Below, piece by piece: positions 18,235 through 26,464 of a stretch of 44,559 nucleotides of DNA. The stretch spans positions 1 through 44,559 of the forward strand of contig NZ_NKUG01000084.1 in the NCBI RefSeq assembly GCF_014845095.1, given 5' to 3'. The position numbers and the translations under genes are program-made. Each line of letters starts with the position of its first letter. Within the stretch, counting starts at the first letter, position 1. The notes beneath the pieces are model-generated. The model was not told the origin of the DNA and ran no database searches. It saw only the letters and a list, made by a program, of their open reading frames with translations. This stretch comes from Methylobacterium bullatum (GTDB lineage: Bacteria; Pseudomonadota; Alphaproteobacteria; Rhizobiales; Beijerinckiaceae).

Positions 18235-19463
18235 GTGCCGTCCTCAAGGTCGTCCGGCCCGCGATCCTCGTTTTCGGCCTCGGCCTGCCCTCGGGGTCGG
18301 TCATCGCCGAAGTGACGCCCGCCCCGGTCAGGCTGGCGCCGGCAGTGAGCACCGTCGAGGCCCGGCGCCGCGAGATCGTCGAGCAGGTCGTCGTTACCGG
18401 AACCCTCGTCCCCCGCGACGAGATCCTGGTGACCCCCGAGATCGAGGGCTATCGGGTGACCGAAGTCCTCGTCGAAGAGGGTATGCGCGTGGAGAGCGGT
18501 CAGGTCCTCGCCCGGCTCTCGCGCGACCTCATCGACCGCCAGATCGCTCAGCAGAACGCCCTCGTCGACAAGGCCGCCGCCGTCGTGCCGCAGGCTCAGA
18601 GCAGCATCGAGCAGGCGCAAGCCGCCGAGATGGAGGCGCGCCTCTCCCACGACCGGGCGAAGCAACTCATGCAGAGCGGCAACGGCACGGCAGTGATCAT
18701 GGAGGGGCGCATCTCCACCCTGCGCCAGGCCGAAGGCAAGCTCGCCTTCGCCCGCAACGGCCTCGTCATCGCCAGGGCAGAGCTCGCCCAGGCGAGGGCC
18801 TTGCGCGACGAACTCGATCTGCGTCTCGCCCGCACCGAGATCCGTGCACCCGAGGCCGGGATCGTCAGCCGCCGCGTCGCCCGCGTGGGCATGGCCGCCT
18901 CGTCCTCCACCGAGCCCCTGTTCCGGTTGATCGCGCGCGGCGAGATCGAACTCGAAGGCGAGGTCATCGAGACCAAGCTGCCGCTGCTGCGTGAGGGCAC
19001 GCCCGCCTCGATGGAGCTCCCCAATGGTGAGCGGGTGCGGGGCAGCGTGCGCGCGGTCTATCCGGAAGTCGACAGGGCGAGCCGCCTCGGCAAGGTCCGC
19101 GTCCGGCTCGATCCTGATCCCCGCCTGCGCATCGGCACCTTCGCCCGTGGCAGCATCGAAATCGCCCGGACGCGCGGCGTAACCGTGCCCCAGGCCTCCG
19201 TCCTCTATGGCGGGCCGAAGCGTAGCAGCGTCCTTGTGGTGACGGACGGGGTCGTGGAGGCACGTGAGGTCCGCACTGGCCTCTCCGACGACGACGACAT
19301 AGAGATCCGCGCCGGTCTTGCCGAGGGCGAGGCCGTGGTCGCGCGCGCCGGCAGCTTCCTGCGCGACGGCGACCGGGTCCGCGCCGTCCCCGTCGCGCTA
19401 TCGGCACCGGCCATGGTGGCCGCTCCGTCGCGCAAGGAGACCGCGGAGGCGGGCCAGCCCTAG
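18231..19463 (+). CDS. RND efflux periplasmic adaptor (membrane fusion protein)
   Basis: A 410-residue adaptor with an N-terminal export signal (ending near SGSVIA). It shows a lipoyl-like half (YRVTEVLVEEGMRVESGQVL), a helical hairpin (about 105-205), the second lipoyl half (LARTEIRAPEAGIVSRRVA) and beta-barrel/MP domains to the C-terminus. It links an inner-membrane RND pump to an outer-membrane channel, as MdtA/AcrA do. The ATG 18231 overlaps the TetR stop. The pump gene follows after 50 bases. No TolC-like gene is in the window, so the channel must be encoded elsewhere. Confidence 0.92.
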   Translation: MSAVLKVVRPAILVFGLGLPSGSVIAEVTPAPVRLAPAVSTVEARRREIVEQVVVTGTLVPRDEILVTPEIEGYRVTEVLVEEGMRVESGQVLARLSRDLIDRQIAQQNALVDKAAAVVPQAQSSIEQAQAAEMEARLSHDRAKQLMQSGNGTAVIMEGRISTLRQAEGKLAFARNGLVIARAELAQARALRDELDLRLARTEIRAPEAGIVSRRVARVGMAASSSTEPLFRLIARGEIELEGEVIETKLPLLREGTPASMELPNGERVRGSVRAVYPEVDRASRLGKVRVRLDPDPRLRIGTFARGSIEIARTRGVTVPQASVLYGGPKRSSVLVVTDGVVEAREVRTGLSDDDDIEIRAGLAEGEAVVARAGSFLRDGDRVRAVPVALSAPAMVAAPSRKETAEAGQP

Positions 19464-19513
19464 GGCTTGCGCCTGCCGTCCCCCCTCCCGCACCATCAGA
19501 ACGGTTTGCTGCG

Positions 19514-22500
19514 ATGCGCCTCAACATCTCCGCCTGGGCGATCCGCAAGCCGATCGGCCCGCTGGTCCTGTTCCTCGTCCTGATCGTGCTCGGCCTTGTC
19601 AGCTTCCGGGGGCTGCCGGTCACGCGGATGCCCAACATCGATGTTCCCATCGTTTCCGTGGCGATCACGCAGTCGGGGGCGGCGCCCTCCGAGTTGCAGA
19701 CCCAGGTCACGAAGTGGGTCGAGGATTCGATTGCCGGCGTGCGCGGGGTGAAGCACATCACCTCGGCCATCACCGAGGGCTCGTCCGTGACCACGGTCGA
19801 GTTTCGCCTTGAGGTGAACACCGACCGCGCCGTTAACGACGTGAAGGACGCGGTCTCCAAGATCCGCATCAACCTGCCCCGTACCATCGACGAGCCGGTA
19901 ATCAGCCGCGTGGAGATCGCGGGCCTGCCGATCCTGATCTACGGGGTGAAGGCGCTGGCCATGACCCCCGCCGAGCTGTCCTGGCTGGTGGAGGACAAGA
20001 TCGCCCGCACGCTCCAGGGGGTGAAGGGCGTCGGCGGCGTCGAGCGCGTGGGCGGCGTCGCCCGCGAGATGCGAGTTGTGCTCCAGCCCGACCGTCTCCT
20101 GGCGCTCGGCATCACCGCTGCGGAGGTCAACCGCCAGCTGCGACTCACCTCTGCGGACATGGCGGGCGGGCGCGGCGAGGTCGGCGGGCGCGAGCAGTCG
20201 ATCCGGACGCTGGCCGCCTCCCGCACCGTGCGCGATCTCAAGGCGACCTCCATCGTCCTCGCCGGCGGCCGCAAGGTGCGTCTCGACGATCTCGCCCTGG
20301 TGCAGGACGCCATCGAGGAGCCGCGCACCTTCGCCCGCTTCAACGGCGAGCCGGTGGTGGCCTTCGCGGTGTCGCGCGGCTCGGGCGCCAGCGACGCCGA
20401 AGTGGCGGCGGGCGTCGAGAAGCGGATCGCGGAGTTCCGCCGGACCTATCCGGACCTCGAATTCGAGACGATCGATTCCTCGGTCTCGGCCACCATCGGC
20501 AGCTACGATTCGGCCATGCACACGCTGATCGAGGGCGCCGTGCTCGCCGTCATCGTGGTGTTCCTGTTCCTGCGCGACTGGCGCGCCACCCTCATCGCCG
20601 CCGTCGCTCTGCCGCTCTCGGTCTTCCCAACCTTCTGGGCCATGGACGCGATGGGTTTCACCCTCAACGGCATCAGCCTGCTGGCCATTACCCTCGTTAC
20701 CGGCATTCTGGTGGACGACGCCATCGTCGAGATCGAGAACATCGTTCGGCACATGCGGATGGGGAAATCCGCCTATCGCGCCGCCCTCGAAGGCGCCGAC
20801 GAGATCGGGCTCGCCGTCATCGCCATCACCGCGACGCTCATCGCGGTGTTCGCACCGGTCTCGTTCATGGGCGGCATCGCCGGTCGCTACTTCATGCAGT
20901 TCGGGCTTACCATTGCCGTCTCGGTGTTCATGTCGCTGCTGGTGGCCCGGTTGATCACGCCGATGCTCGCAGCCTACTTCCTGCGCGACCACGGCCACCA
21001 CGATGAGCGCGAGGGATGGGTGATGCGCGCCTATGGCCGGCTGGTGGGCTGGTCCGTGCGCCACCGGGTGATCACGCTGATCGTCGGCCTCGCGCTCTTT
21101 GCCGCGTCGCTGGCCTCCACCGGGTTGCTGCCCTCGGGCTTCGTGCCGAAGCAGGACAACGCCCGAACCCTCTTCATGGTGGAACTCGCCCCCGGCGCCC
21201 GGCTGCCCGACACGATCGCCGTGTCCGACCGCCTCGTCGCCCGCATCCGCTCCCTGCCGGAAGTCACCTCGGTCTTCGTCGATGGCGGACGCCAGGTCGG
21301 CGGCAAGAAGGAAACGCGGCTCGCCACCCTCATCGTCAACCTCACCCCGAAGAACGGCCGCGCGAAGAAGCAGGCGGCCGTGGAGACCGACATTTCCGCC
21401 CTTATCGCCGAGGAGCCCGATATCCGCTCCTGGTTCCTGCGCGATTCCGGCCAGCGCGACCTCGCCTTGGTGGTCGGCGGCCCCGATGCCGAGGTGGTGG
21501 CCGAGGTGGCCGCCCGGCTCCAGCGCGACATGGCGGCGATACCCCACCTCGTCTCGGTGATGTCCACCGCTCCCCTCAACCGTACGGAGGTTCGGATCCG
21601 CCCCAAGGAGGGCTCGGCCGCCGATCTCGGCGTCTCCACCGACACCATCGCCGAGACGGTGCGGGTCGGCACCATCGGCGACATCGGTTTAAATCTCGCC
21701 AAGTTCAACGCCGCCGACCGCCAAATTCCGATTCGGGTTCAATTGCCCGAGAGCGCGCGGGGCGCGGTCTCGCGCCTTGAAAATCTCAAGGTTCCGGCCA
21801 AGAACGGCACCGCGGTGCCCCTCTCCGCCGTGGCCGACATCGAACTCGACCAGGGCCCCGGCGCCATCGAACGCTACGACCGCGTGATCCGCGTGGCGGT
21901 GGAGGCCAACATGGAGGGGTCGGACGCCCTGGGCTCCCTCATCGCCCAGGCCCTGGAGACGCCGACCGCGAAGTCGCTGCCGCCGGGCGTCACCATCCGC
22001 CAGACCGGCGATGCCGAGATCATGGGCGAGGTCTTCTCGGGCTTCCTCCTCGCCATGGGAGCCGGGATCATGATGGTCTACGCCGTGCTGGTGCTGCTGT
22101 TCGGCAACTTCCTGCAACCGCTCACCATCCTGTTCTCCTTGCCCCTCTCCATCGGGGGCGCGATCCTCGGCCTCCTCATCCTCAACATGCCGATCTCGAT
22201 GCCCGTGGTCATCGGTATCTTGATGCTGATGGGGCTGGTGACGAAGAACGCGATCATGCTCGTGGACTTCGCCGTCGAGGAGATGGCGCGGGGCGTCGAT
22301 CGTGTCACCGCCATCGTCGATGCGGGGCGCAAGCGTGCGCGCCCCATCGTGATGACCACCATCGCCATGGCCGCCGGTATGGTGCCTTCGGCTTTGGCGC
22401 TCGGTGTCGGTGGCGAGTTCCGCGCGCCGATGGCGGTGGCGGTGATCTCCGGTCTCATCGTCTCGACCCTGCTGTCCCTGGTCTTCGTGCCGGCCGTGTT

Positions 22501-22606
22501 CCTGCTGATGGACAGCCTCGGCGCGCTTATCGGGCGCCTGTTCGGCCGCTTCGTCGGCGCCCGCGACGAGGCGGTACCCGACCCCGCCCCGAGCGCTGCC
22601 CGCTGA
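19514..22606 (+). CDS. RND multidrug efflux pump, HAE1 family
   Basis: A 1,030-residue inner-membrane proton antiporter with the two repeated halves of RND pumps. TM1 starts at about residue 15 (GPLVLFLVLIVLGLVSF). The TM4 proton-relay pair Asp401-Asp402 lies in GILVDDAIVEIENI, and the second-half GLVTKNAIMLVDFA is also clear. The large periplasmic loops fit MdtB/MdtC/NolG-like exporters of drugs, bile salts or plant metabolites. It is the last gene of the TetR-controlled operon. Full length, with no frameshift. The substrate is not evident. Confidence 0.94.
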   Translation: MRLNISAWAIRKPIGPLVLFLVLIVLGLVSFRGLPVTRMPNIDVPIVSVAITQSGAAPSELQTQVTKWVEDSIAGVRGVKHITSAITEGSSVTTVEFRLEVNTDRAVNDVKDAVSKIRINLPRTIDEPVISRVEIAGLPILIYGVKALAMTPAELSWLVEDKIARTLQGVKGVGGVERVGGVAREMRVVLQPDRLLALGITAAEVNRQLRLTSADMAGGRGEVGGREQSIRTLAASRTVRDLKATSIVLAGGRKVRLDDLALVQDAIEEPRTFARFNGEPVVAFAVSRGSGASDAEVAAGVEKRIAEFRRTYPDLEFETIDSSVSATIGSYDSAMHTLIEGAVLAVIVVFLFLRDWRATLIAAVALPLSVFPTFWAMDAMGFTLNGISLLAITLVTGILVDDAIVEIENIVRHMRMGKSAYRAALEGADEIGLAVIAITATLIAVFAPVSFMGGIAGRYFMQFGLTIAVSVFMSLLVARLITPMLAAYFLRDHGHHDEREGWVMRAYGRLVGWSVRHRVITLIVGLALFAASLASTGLLPSGFVPKQDNARTLFMVELAPGARLPDTIAVSDRLVARIRSLPEVTSVFVDGGRQVGGKKETRLATLIVNLTPKNGRAKKQAAVETDISALIAEEPDIRSWFLRDSGQRDLALVVGGPDAEVVAEVAARLQRDMAAIPHLVSVMSTAPLNRTEVRIRPKEGSAADLGVSTDTIAETVRVGTIGDIGLNLAKFNAADRQIPIRVQLPESARGAVSRLENLKVPAKNGTAVPLSAVADIELDQGPGAIERYDRVIRVAVEANMEGSDALGSLIAQALETPTAKSLPPGVTIRQTGDAEIMGEVFSGFLLAMGAGIMMVYAVLVLLFGNFLQPLTILFSLPLSIGGAILGLLILNMPISMPVVIGILMLMGLVTKNAIMLVDFAVEEMARGVDRVTAIVDAGRKRARPIVMTTIAMAAGMVPSALALGVGGEFRAPMAVAVISGLIVSTLLSLVFVPAVFLLMDSLGALIGRLFGRFVGARDEAVPDPAPSAAR

Positions 22607-22766
22607 CGCGGCGGCGAGGCCGGGATCAGGAACTTTCCCGAACCATCCGTCGGGCGAGATCTCCGGCCTGCCGATTGCGGGACATTTGGAAGCACATTTC
22701 GCGCGCCCCCGCCTATAGTCCGGCTTGTCGACACGTCTATCGGCCCGTTGCCGATGCGAGGGCGAA

Positions 22767-22895
22767 ATGAAGAGCCTCAACCTCAAACACAACCGTTGCC
22801 GCAATGCGTGTCTCGCCGATCTCGGCGGTGCTCATCATGGGACGATTCTGGCGAATGAGGTTGATGGTCATGGGTTATCACGACACACGATTTGA
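22767..22895 (+). CDS. Candidate 42-residue leader ORF with two Cys
   Basis: The ORF starts at ATG 22767 with a good SD (GAGGG, 22758-22762). It begins MKSLNLKHNRCRNACLADLG and ends TGA 22895, overlapping the start of the next gene by 26 bases. Two Cys (11 and 15) follow a basic N-terminus. It precedes a sulfonate-type transporter operon. Short Cys-containing leader peptides that control sulfur genes are known in Actinobacteria. A similar role here is only a guess, and ORFs of this length occur by chance in GC-rich DNA. Confidence 0.35.
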   Translation: MKSLNLKHNRCRNACLADLGGAHHGTILANEVDGHGLSRHTI

Positions 22896-23148
22896 AGCGG
22901 TTGGGTCCGGTCCCGCATTTGCTTTCGGCGGCGCCATCGCGCCCAGGCACTTTCGCCGCGCCTATGGCAGGGCGGCGGTGGCGGCTGCCATCGAGAACGG
23001 GCTGATGCCCGAGGAGCTGTCCGAAGTGCTGGGCGGCCGCCGCGTCGTCGAGGCCTTTCCGGTCGATGGCGGAGAGAGCGTCAACGACTACGCCCACCGG
23101 GCGGTGGCCGAGATGATGGTCGCCTATCTCAGCTACGCCCCGGCCTGA
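22870..23148 (+). CDS. Hypothetical protein preceding sulfonate-type ABC transporter
   Basis: A 92-residue protein with no recognised family, soluble and without a signal peptide. The start ATG 22870 (MGYHDTRFEAV) has GAGG 9 bases upstream; 22864 and 22804 are other in-frame starts. The centre (RAAVAAAIENGLMPEELSEV) looks helical, and the C-terminal part (VNDYAHRAVAEMMVAYL) is a second amphipathic helix. It lies 69 bases before the binding-protein gene of the transporter and is likely co-transcribed. A regulatory or accessory role is possible but cannot be read from the sequence. Confidence 0.55.
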   Translation: MGYHDTRFEAVGSGPAFAFGGAIAPRHFRRAYGRAAVAAAIENGLMPEELSEVLGGRRVVEAFPVDGGESVNDYAHRAVAEMMVAYLSYAPA

Positions 23149-23217
23149 CCCGCCGCCAGCCTCCTCGACATTCCATCGATCCATGAAGGCGGGCCGCTCG
23201 CGGCCCTGGAGACGACC

Positions 23218-24291
23218 ATGACCGAAGACCTGCTGTCCCGTCGCCGCCTGCTGAGAGCGGGCGCGACCGTCGCGGCCGCCCTTCCCCTCGGCCTCACCGC
23301 GACGGCGGGGCGTGCCTGGGTTCCCGGCCCCGCCGCGCCCTTCGATCCCGGTCCCCTCTGCGCGCCGGCGGCGGCCACCGAGGCGTGGAGCGGCCCGCTC
23401 CGGCCCATCAAGCTCGCCTGGAACGCCAATGCCGTCTGCACGGCCGCCGCCCCGGTCGCCAAGGAGCGGGGGATCTTCGCCGCCCACGGGCTCGACGTGG
23501 AGTTCATCAATTTCGGCGGGTCCACCGAAGCCCTGCTGGAGGCCATCGCCACCGGCAAGGCCGATGCCGGGATCGGCATGGCCCTGCGCTGGCTGAAGCC
23601 CCTCGAACAAGGCTTCGACGTCAAGATCACCGCTGGCCTGCATGGCGGCTGCCTCAGGCTGCTCGGCGCGAAATCCGCCGGCATCAGTGACATCGCCTCC
23701 CTGAAGGGCAAGTCCATCGCCATCAGCGACCATGCCAGCCCGGCCAAGAACTTCTTCGCCCTGCTGCTGTCCGATGCCGGCATCGATCCCGACCGGGAGG
23801 TGGAGTGGCGGCAATACCCGGCCGATCTCCTCAACCTCGCCGTGGAGAAGGGCGAGGCCCAGGCCCTGGCCGATGCCGACCCGCGTACCTTCATCTGGCT
23901 CAAGGACCCGCGCTTCACGGAAGTGGCCACCAATCTGACGGGCACCTTCGCCACGCGTTCCTGCTGCGTCGTGGCCCTGCGCGGCAGTCTGATCCGCAAC
24001 GACCGGGCGGTGGCCACCGCCCTCACCCGCGCCATCCTGGAGGGCGGTCACCGCGTCGCCACCGATCCGCAGGACGCCGCCGGCATCTTCTCGAACTACG
24101 GCGGCAAGGGCTCTGTGGAGGATCTGGCGGCGATGCTGCGCAGCCATACCCACGATCACCGGCCGGTGGGTGTCACCCTCAAGCAGGAAATCGCCCTCTA
24201 CGGCGACGAGTTGAAGCGCGTGAACGTGATCCGCCGCTCCACCGACACGGCGAAGTTCGCCGACCGGGTCTATGCCGACGTTCTGAGCTGA
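23218..24291 (+). CDS. NitT/TauT/Ssu-family ABC transporter substrate-binding protein
   Basis: A 357-residue periplasmic binding protein with a twin-arginine signal (SRRRLLRAGATVAAALPLG, residues 7-25). The mature part has the NMT1/SsuA-like fold: KLAWNANAVCTAAAPVAKE, then INFGGSTEALLEAIATGKAD and GIGMALRWLKPLE. These features point to uptake of an alkanesulfonate, taurine or a related small anion. Tat export is less common for this family and may mean folding before export. It heads SBP-permease-ATPase (23218-26132). The ligand is not evident. Confidence 0.9.
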   Translation: MTEDLLSRRRLLRAGATVAAALPLGLTATAGRAWVPGPAAPFDPGPLCAPAAATEAWSGPLRPIKLAWNANAVCTAAAPVAKERGIFAAHGLDVEFINFGGSTEALLEAIATGKADAGIGMALRWLKPLEQGFDVKITAGLHGGCLRLLGAKSAGISDIASLKGKSIAISDHASPAKNFFALLLSDAGIDPDREVEWRQYPADLLNLAVEKGEAQALADADPRTFIWLKDPRFTEVATNLTGTFATRSCCVVALRGSLIRNDRAVATALTRAILEGGHRVATDPQDAAGIFSNYGGKGSVEDLAAMLRSHTHDHRPVGVTLKQEIALYGDELKRVNVIRRSTDTAKFADRVYADVLS

Positions 24292-24300
24292 GGGGCATCC

Positions 24301-25344
24301 ATGTCGAGTTCATTGACGGGGGCGTTCGGCGGCGGCTTCCGCCGGGCGGCCGATGCGGAGGACACGTCCTCGAACGGCTCAGCATGGCGGATCCGTCTCG
24401 CTGCCCTGTGGTGGGTCGGCCTTGTCGCCGGTTCCCTCTGGCTGGCCCTGGCGGGCCTGACCCTCGTTCTGCCGGAGAACGGCGACTTTCCCTATTCCGC
24501 CACGTTCGGCCATGGCGCCGGACTGATCGGGGCCGTCCTCCTCCTGGCGAGCCTTCTCCTCCCGGTCCTCGGCCGGGTGGGAGCCCGCCTGCGCCATTGG
24601 GGGCCTTGGATCGTCGCCCTCGCCTTCGGCTTCATTGCCTGGGAACTGGCGACGGCCAAGCTCGAATGGCTGCCGATGCCGTTCTTCCCGCCGCCCCAGG
24701 CGATCCTCGAAGTCTTCGCCGAGGATTGGCCGAAGCTGGGCGGCAGCATCGTCAATTCGCTGATCCTGCTGTCGGGCGGTTACCTGATCGGGGCCGCGGT
24801 CGGCTTCGTTCTCGGCGTGGCGGTGGGCTGGTCGCGCGCGGCCGGGTACTGGGTCCATCCGGTCCTGCGCTTCGTCGGGCCGCTGCCGGCCACCGCCTGG
24901 CTGCCGCTGGCCTTCTTCGTGTTCCCTTCATCTTGGTCGGCGAGCACCTTCCTCGTGGCTCTGGCGACGGGTTTTCCGGTGACGGTGCTGACCTGGTCGG
25001 GAATCGCGGCCGCCAACAAGTCCTACTACGACGTCGCCCGCACTCTCGGCGCCTCGCAGAGCTTCCTCATCCGCAAGGTCGCGATCCCGGCGGCCCTGCC
25101 TCATGTCTTCGTCGGCCTGTTCATGGGCCTCGGCGCCTCCTTCGCGGTCCTCGTCGTCGCCGAGATGCTGGGCGTGAAATCCGGCCTCGGCTGGTACCTG
25201 CAATGGGCACAAGGGTGGGCGGCCTATGCCAACATGTATGCCGCCCTCATCGCCATGGCGCTGATGTGCTCGACCTTGATCACCCTGCTGTTCCGCCTGC
25301 GCGACCGCGTCCTGTCCTGGCAGAAGGGGCTCGTCCAATGGTAG
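24301..25344 (+). CDS. ABC transporter permease, SsuC/TauC family
   Basis: A 347-residue inner-membrane permease, about 80 residues longer than usual SsuC because of an extra N-terminal part with about three hydrophobic segments (e.g. LAALWWVGLVAGSLWLALAG). The core has the family pattern WLPMPFFPPPQAILEVF and the coupling loop DVARTLGASQSFLIRKVAIP (EAA-like). It pairs with the ATPase at 25338, overlapping it by 7 bases, and with the binding protein 9 bases upstream. Confidence 0.92.
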   Translation: MSSSLTGAFGGGFRRAADAEDTSSNGSAWRIRLAALWWVGLVAGSLWLALAGLTLVLPENGDFPYSATFGHGAGLIGAVLLLASLLLPVLGRVGARLRHWGPWIVALAFGFIAWELATAKLEWLPMPFFPPPQAILEVFAEDWPKLGGSIVNSLILLSGGYLIGAAVGFVLGVAVGWSRAAGYWVHPVLRFVGPLPATAWLPLAFFVFPSSWSASTFLVALATGFPVTVLTWSGIAAANKSYYDVARTLGASQSFLIRKVAIPAALPHVFVGLFMGLGASFAVLVVAEMLGVKSGLGWYLQWAQGWAAYANMYAALIAMALMCSTLITLLFRLRDRVLSWQKGLVQW

Positions 25345-26132
25345 CGGCCACCCTCGAAGCGCCGACCTGTGCCTCCGCGATCGACCGGGGCGGAGCCCTG
25401 ACCGTCAGGCGCGTCTCCCACGCCTTCGACATCGGCGGCACGCGCCTGCCCGTCCTCGATGACATCGATCTCACCATCGCGCCGGGCTCCTTCGTCGCCC
25501 TGCTCGGCCCTTCGGGCTGCGGGAAGTCGACGCTGCTGCGCCTCGCCGCCGGTCTCGAACCTCCTGAATCCGGTACCCTCGCCCTCGACGGGGAGACGAT
25601 CACCGGGCCTGATCCGGAACGGCTCCTCGTGTTCCAGGACCCGACGCTCTATCCCTGGCGCACGGTGCGGGGGAACGTGTCCCTGGGCCTGGAGGCGCGC
25701 GGGTTGCTCAGGCGGCATCGCCACCGCATCGACGAGGCGCTGGACCTCGTCGGGCTATCCGACTTCGCCGAGGCCTATCCCCACCAGCTCTCCGGCGGCA
25801 TGGCCCAGCGCACGGCGCTCGCCCGGGCTCTCGTCAACGACCCGCGCCTGCTCCTCCTCGACGAGCCCCTGGGCAAGCTCGACGCCCTCACCCGCCTTGC
25901 CATGCAGGGCGAACTCGTCCGGCTCTGGCAGGAGAGCCGCTTCACGGCGCTCCTTGTCACCCACGATGTCGAGGAGGCCCTCATCCTCGCCCAAAGGGTG
26001 ATCGTGCTGAGCGACCGGCCGGCCCGGATCAGGACCGAGATCGCGGTGGATGCCCCCTATCCGCGCCGCCGCGACGACCCGAAGCTCCTGAGCCTGCGCA
26101 CCGAGATCCTCGGCATCCTCGGGCAGAAGTGA
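25338..26132 (+). CDS. ABC transporter ATP-binding protein, SsuB/TauB family
   Basis: A 264-residue ATPase. Walker [10 protein letters not shown] is at 57-65, the Q-loop is VFQDPTLYPW, the signature is LSGGMAQR, Walker B is LLLLDEPLGKLD and the switch His is LLVTHDVEE. It powers the transporter encoded by the two preceding genes and acts at the cytoplasmic face. The ATG 25338 lies inside the end of the permease gene. The stop codon falls in a 23-base tandem duplication (26131-26171). Confidence 0.94.
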   Translation: MVAATLEAPTCASAIDRGGALTVRRVSHAFDIGGTRLPVLDDIDLTIAPGSFVALLGPSGCGKSTLLRLAAGLEPPESGTLALDGETITGPDPERLLVFQDPTLYPWRTVRGNVSLGLEARGLLRRHRHRIDEALDLVGLSDFAEAYPHQLSGGMAQRTALARALVNDPRLLLLDEPLGKLDALTRLAMQGELVRLWQESRFTALLVTHDVEEALILAQRVIVLSDRPARIRTEIAVDAPYPRRRDDPKLLSLRTEILGILGQK

Positions 26133-26171
26133 CCGCCATCCGAGGGGGCAAACGACCGCCATCGGAGGGGG
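26131..26171. repeat. Two-copy direct repeat at the ATPase stop
   Basis: GACCGCCATCCGAGGGGG (26131-26148) is repeated at 26154-26171 with a single C-to-G change, a period of 23 bases. The first copy contains part of the stop codon. Confidence 0.7.
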
Positions 26172-26464
26172 GCTTCATGCGCCATGCGGCGGGCTTTACT
26201 CCAAAGCGGGCGATCCGCCGGATTCACCCTGTTTCGCGCTCGAAACCGGCCGGGATTCACGCGGGCGGAGGGTTGTGTGAGCCACAGGTCGAGAACGGGG
26301 AGGATTGCCCCGCCCGGCCATGGAGGACGCCCTCGTCCACCCCATCGTCCCGCGCTCGGTACGGTCTGCGACAAACTGGGGACAGGCCGGGATTCGACGG
26401 AGCAGAGTCGCGTCGGCCCACGTTTGCCGACTCCCGACACCAGTGATGGGCAGCGCACTCCCCG
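26133..26464. other. Intergenic region before the Mfd-like helicase gene
   Basis: The 332-base gap holds the second copy of the direct repeat above. The rest is GC-rich sequence without a convincing ORF, hairpin or conserved site. The promoter of the helicase gene is presumably here, but I could not assign one. Confidence 0.4.

Noticed and set aside
19496..21547. 683-codon open frame on the minus strand opposite the RND pump gene
   Set aside because: It is a GC-rich antisense shadow. The protein is low-complexity (His/Asp/Gly/Arg-rich), with no family match, while the plus frame is a clear full-length RND pump.
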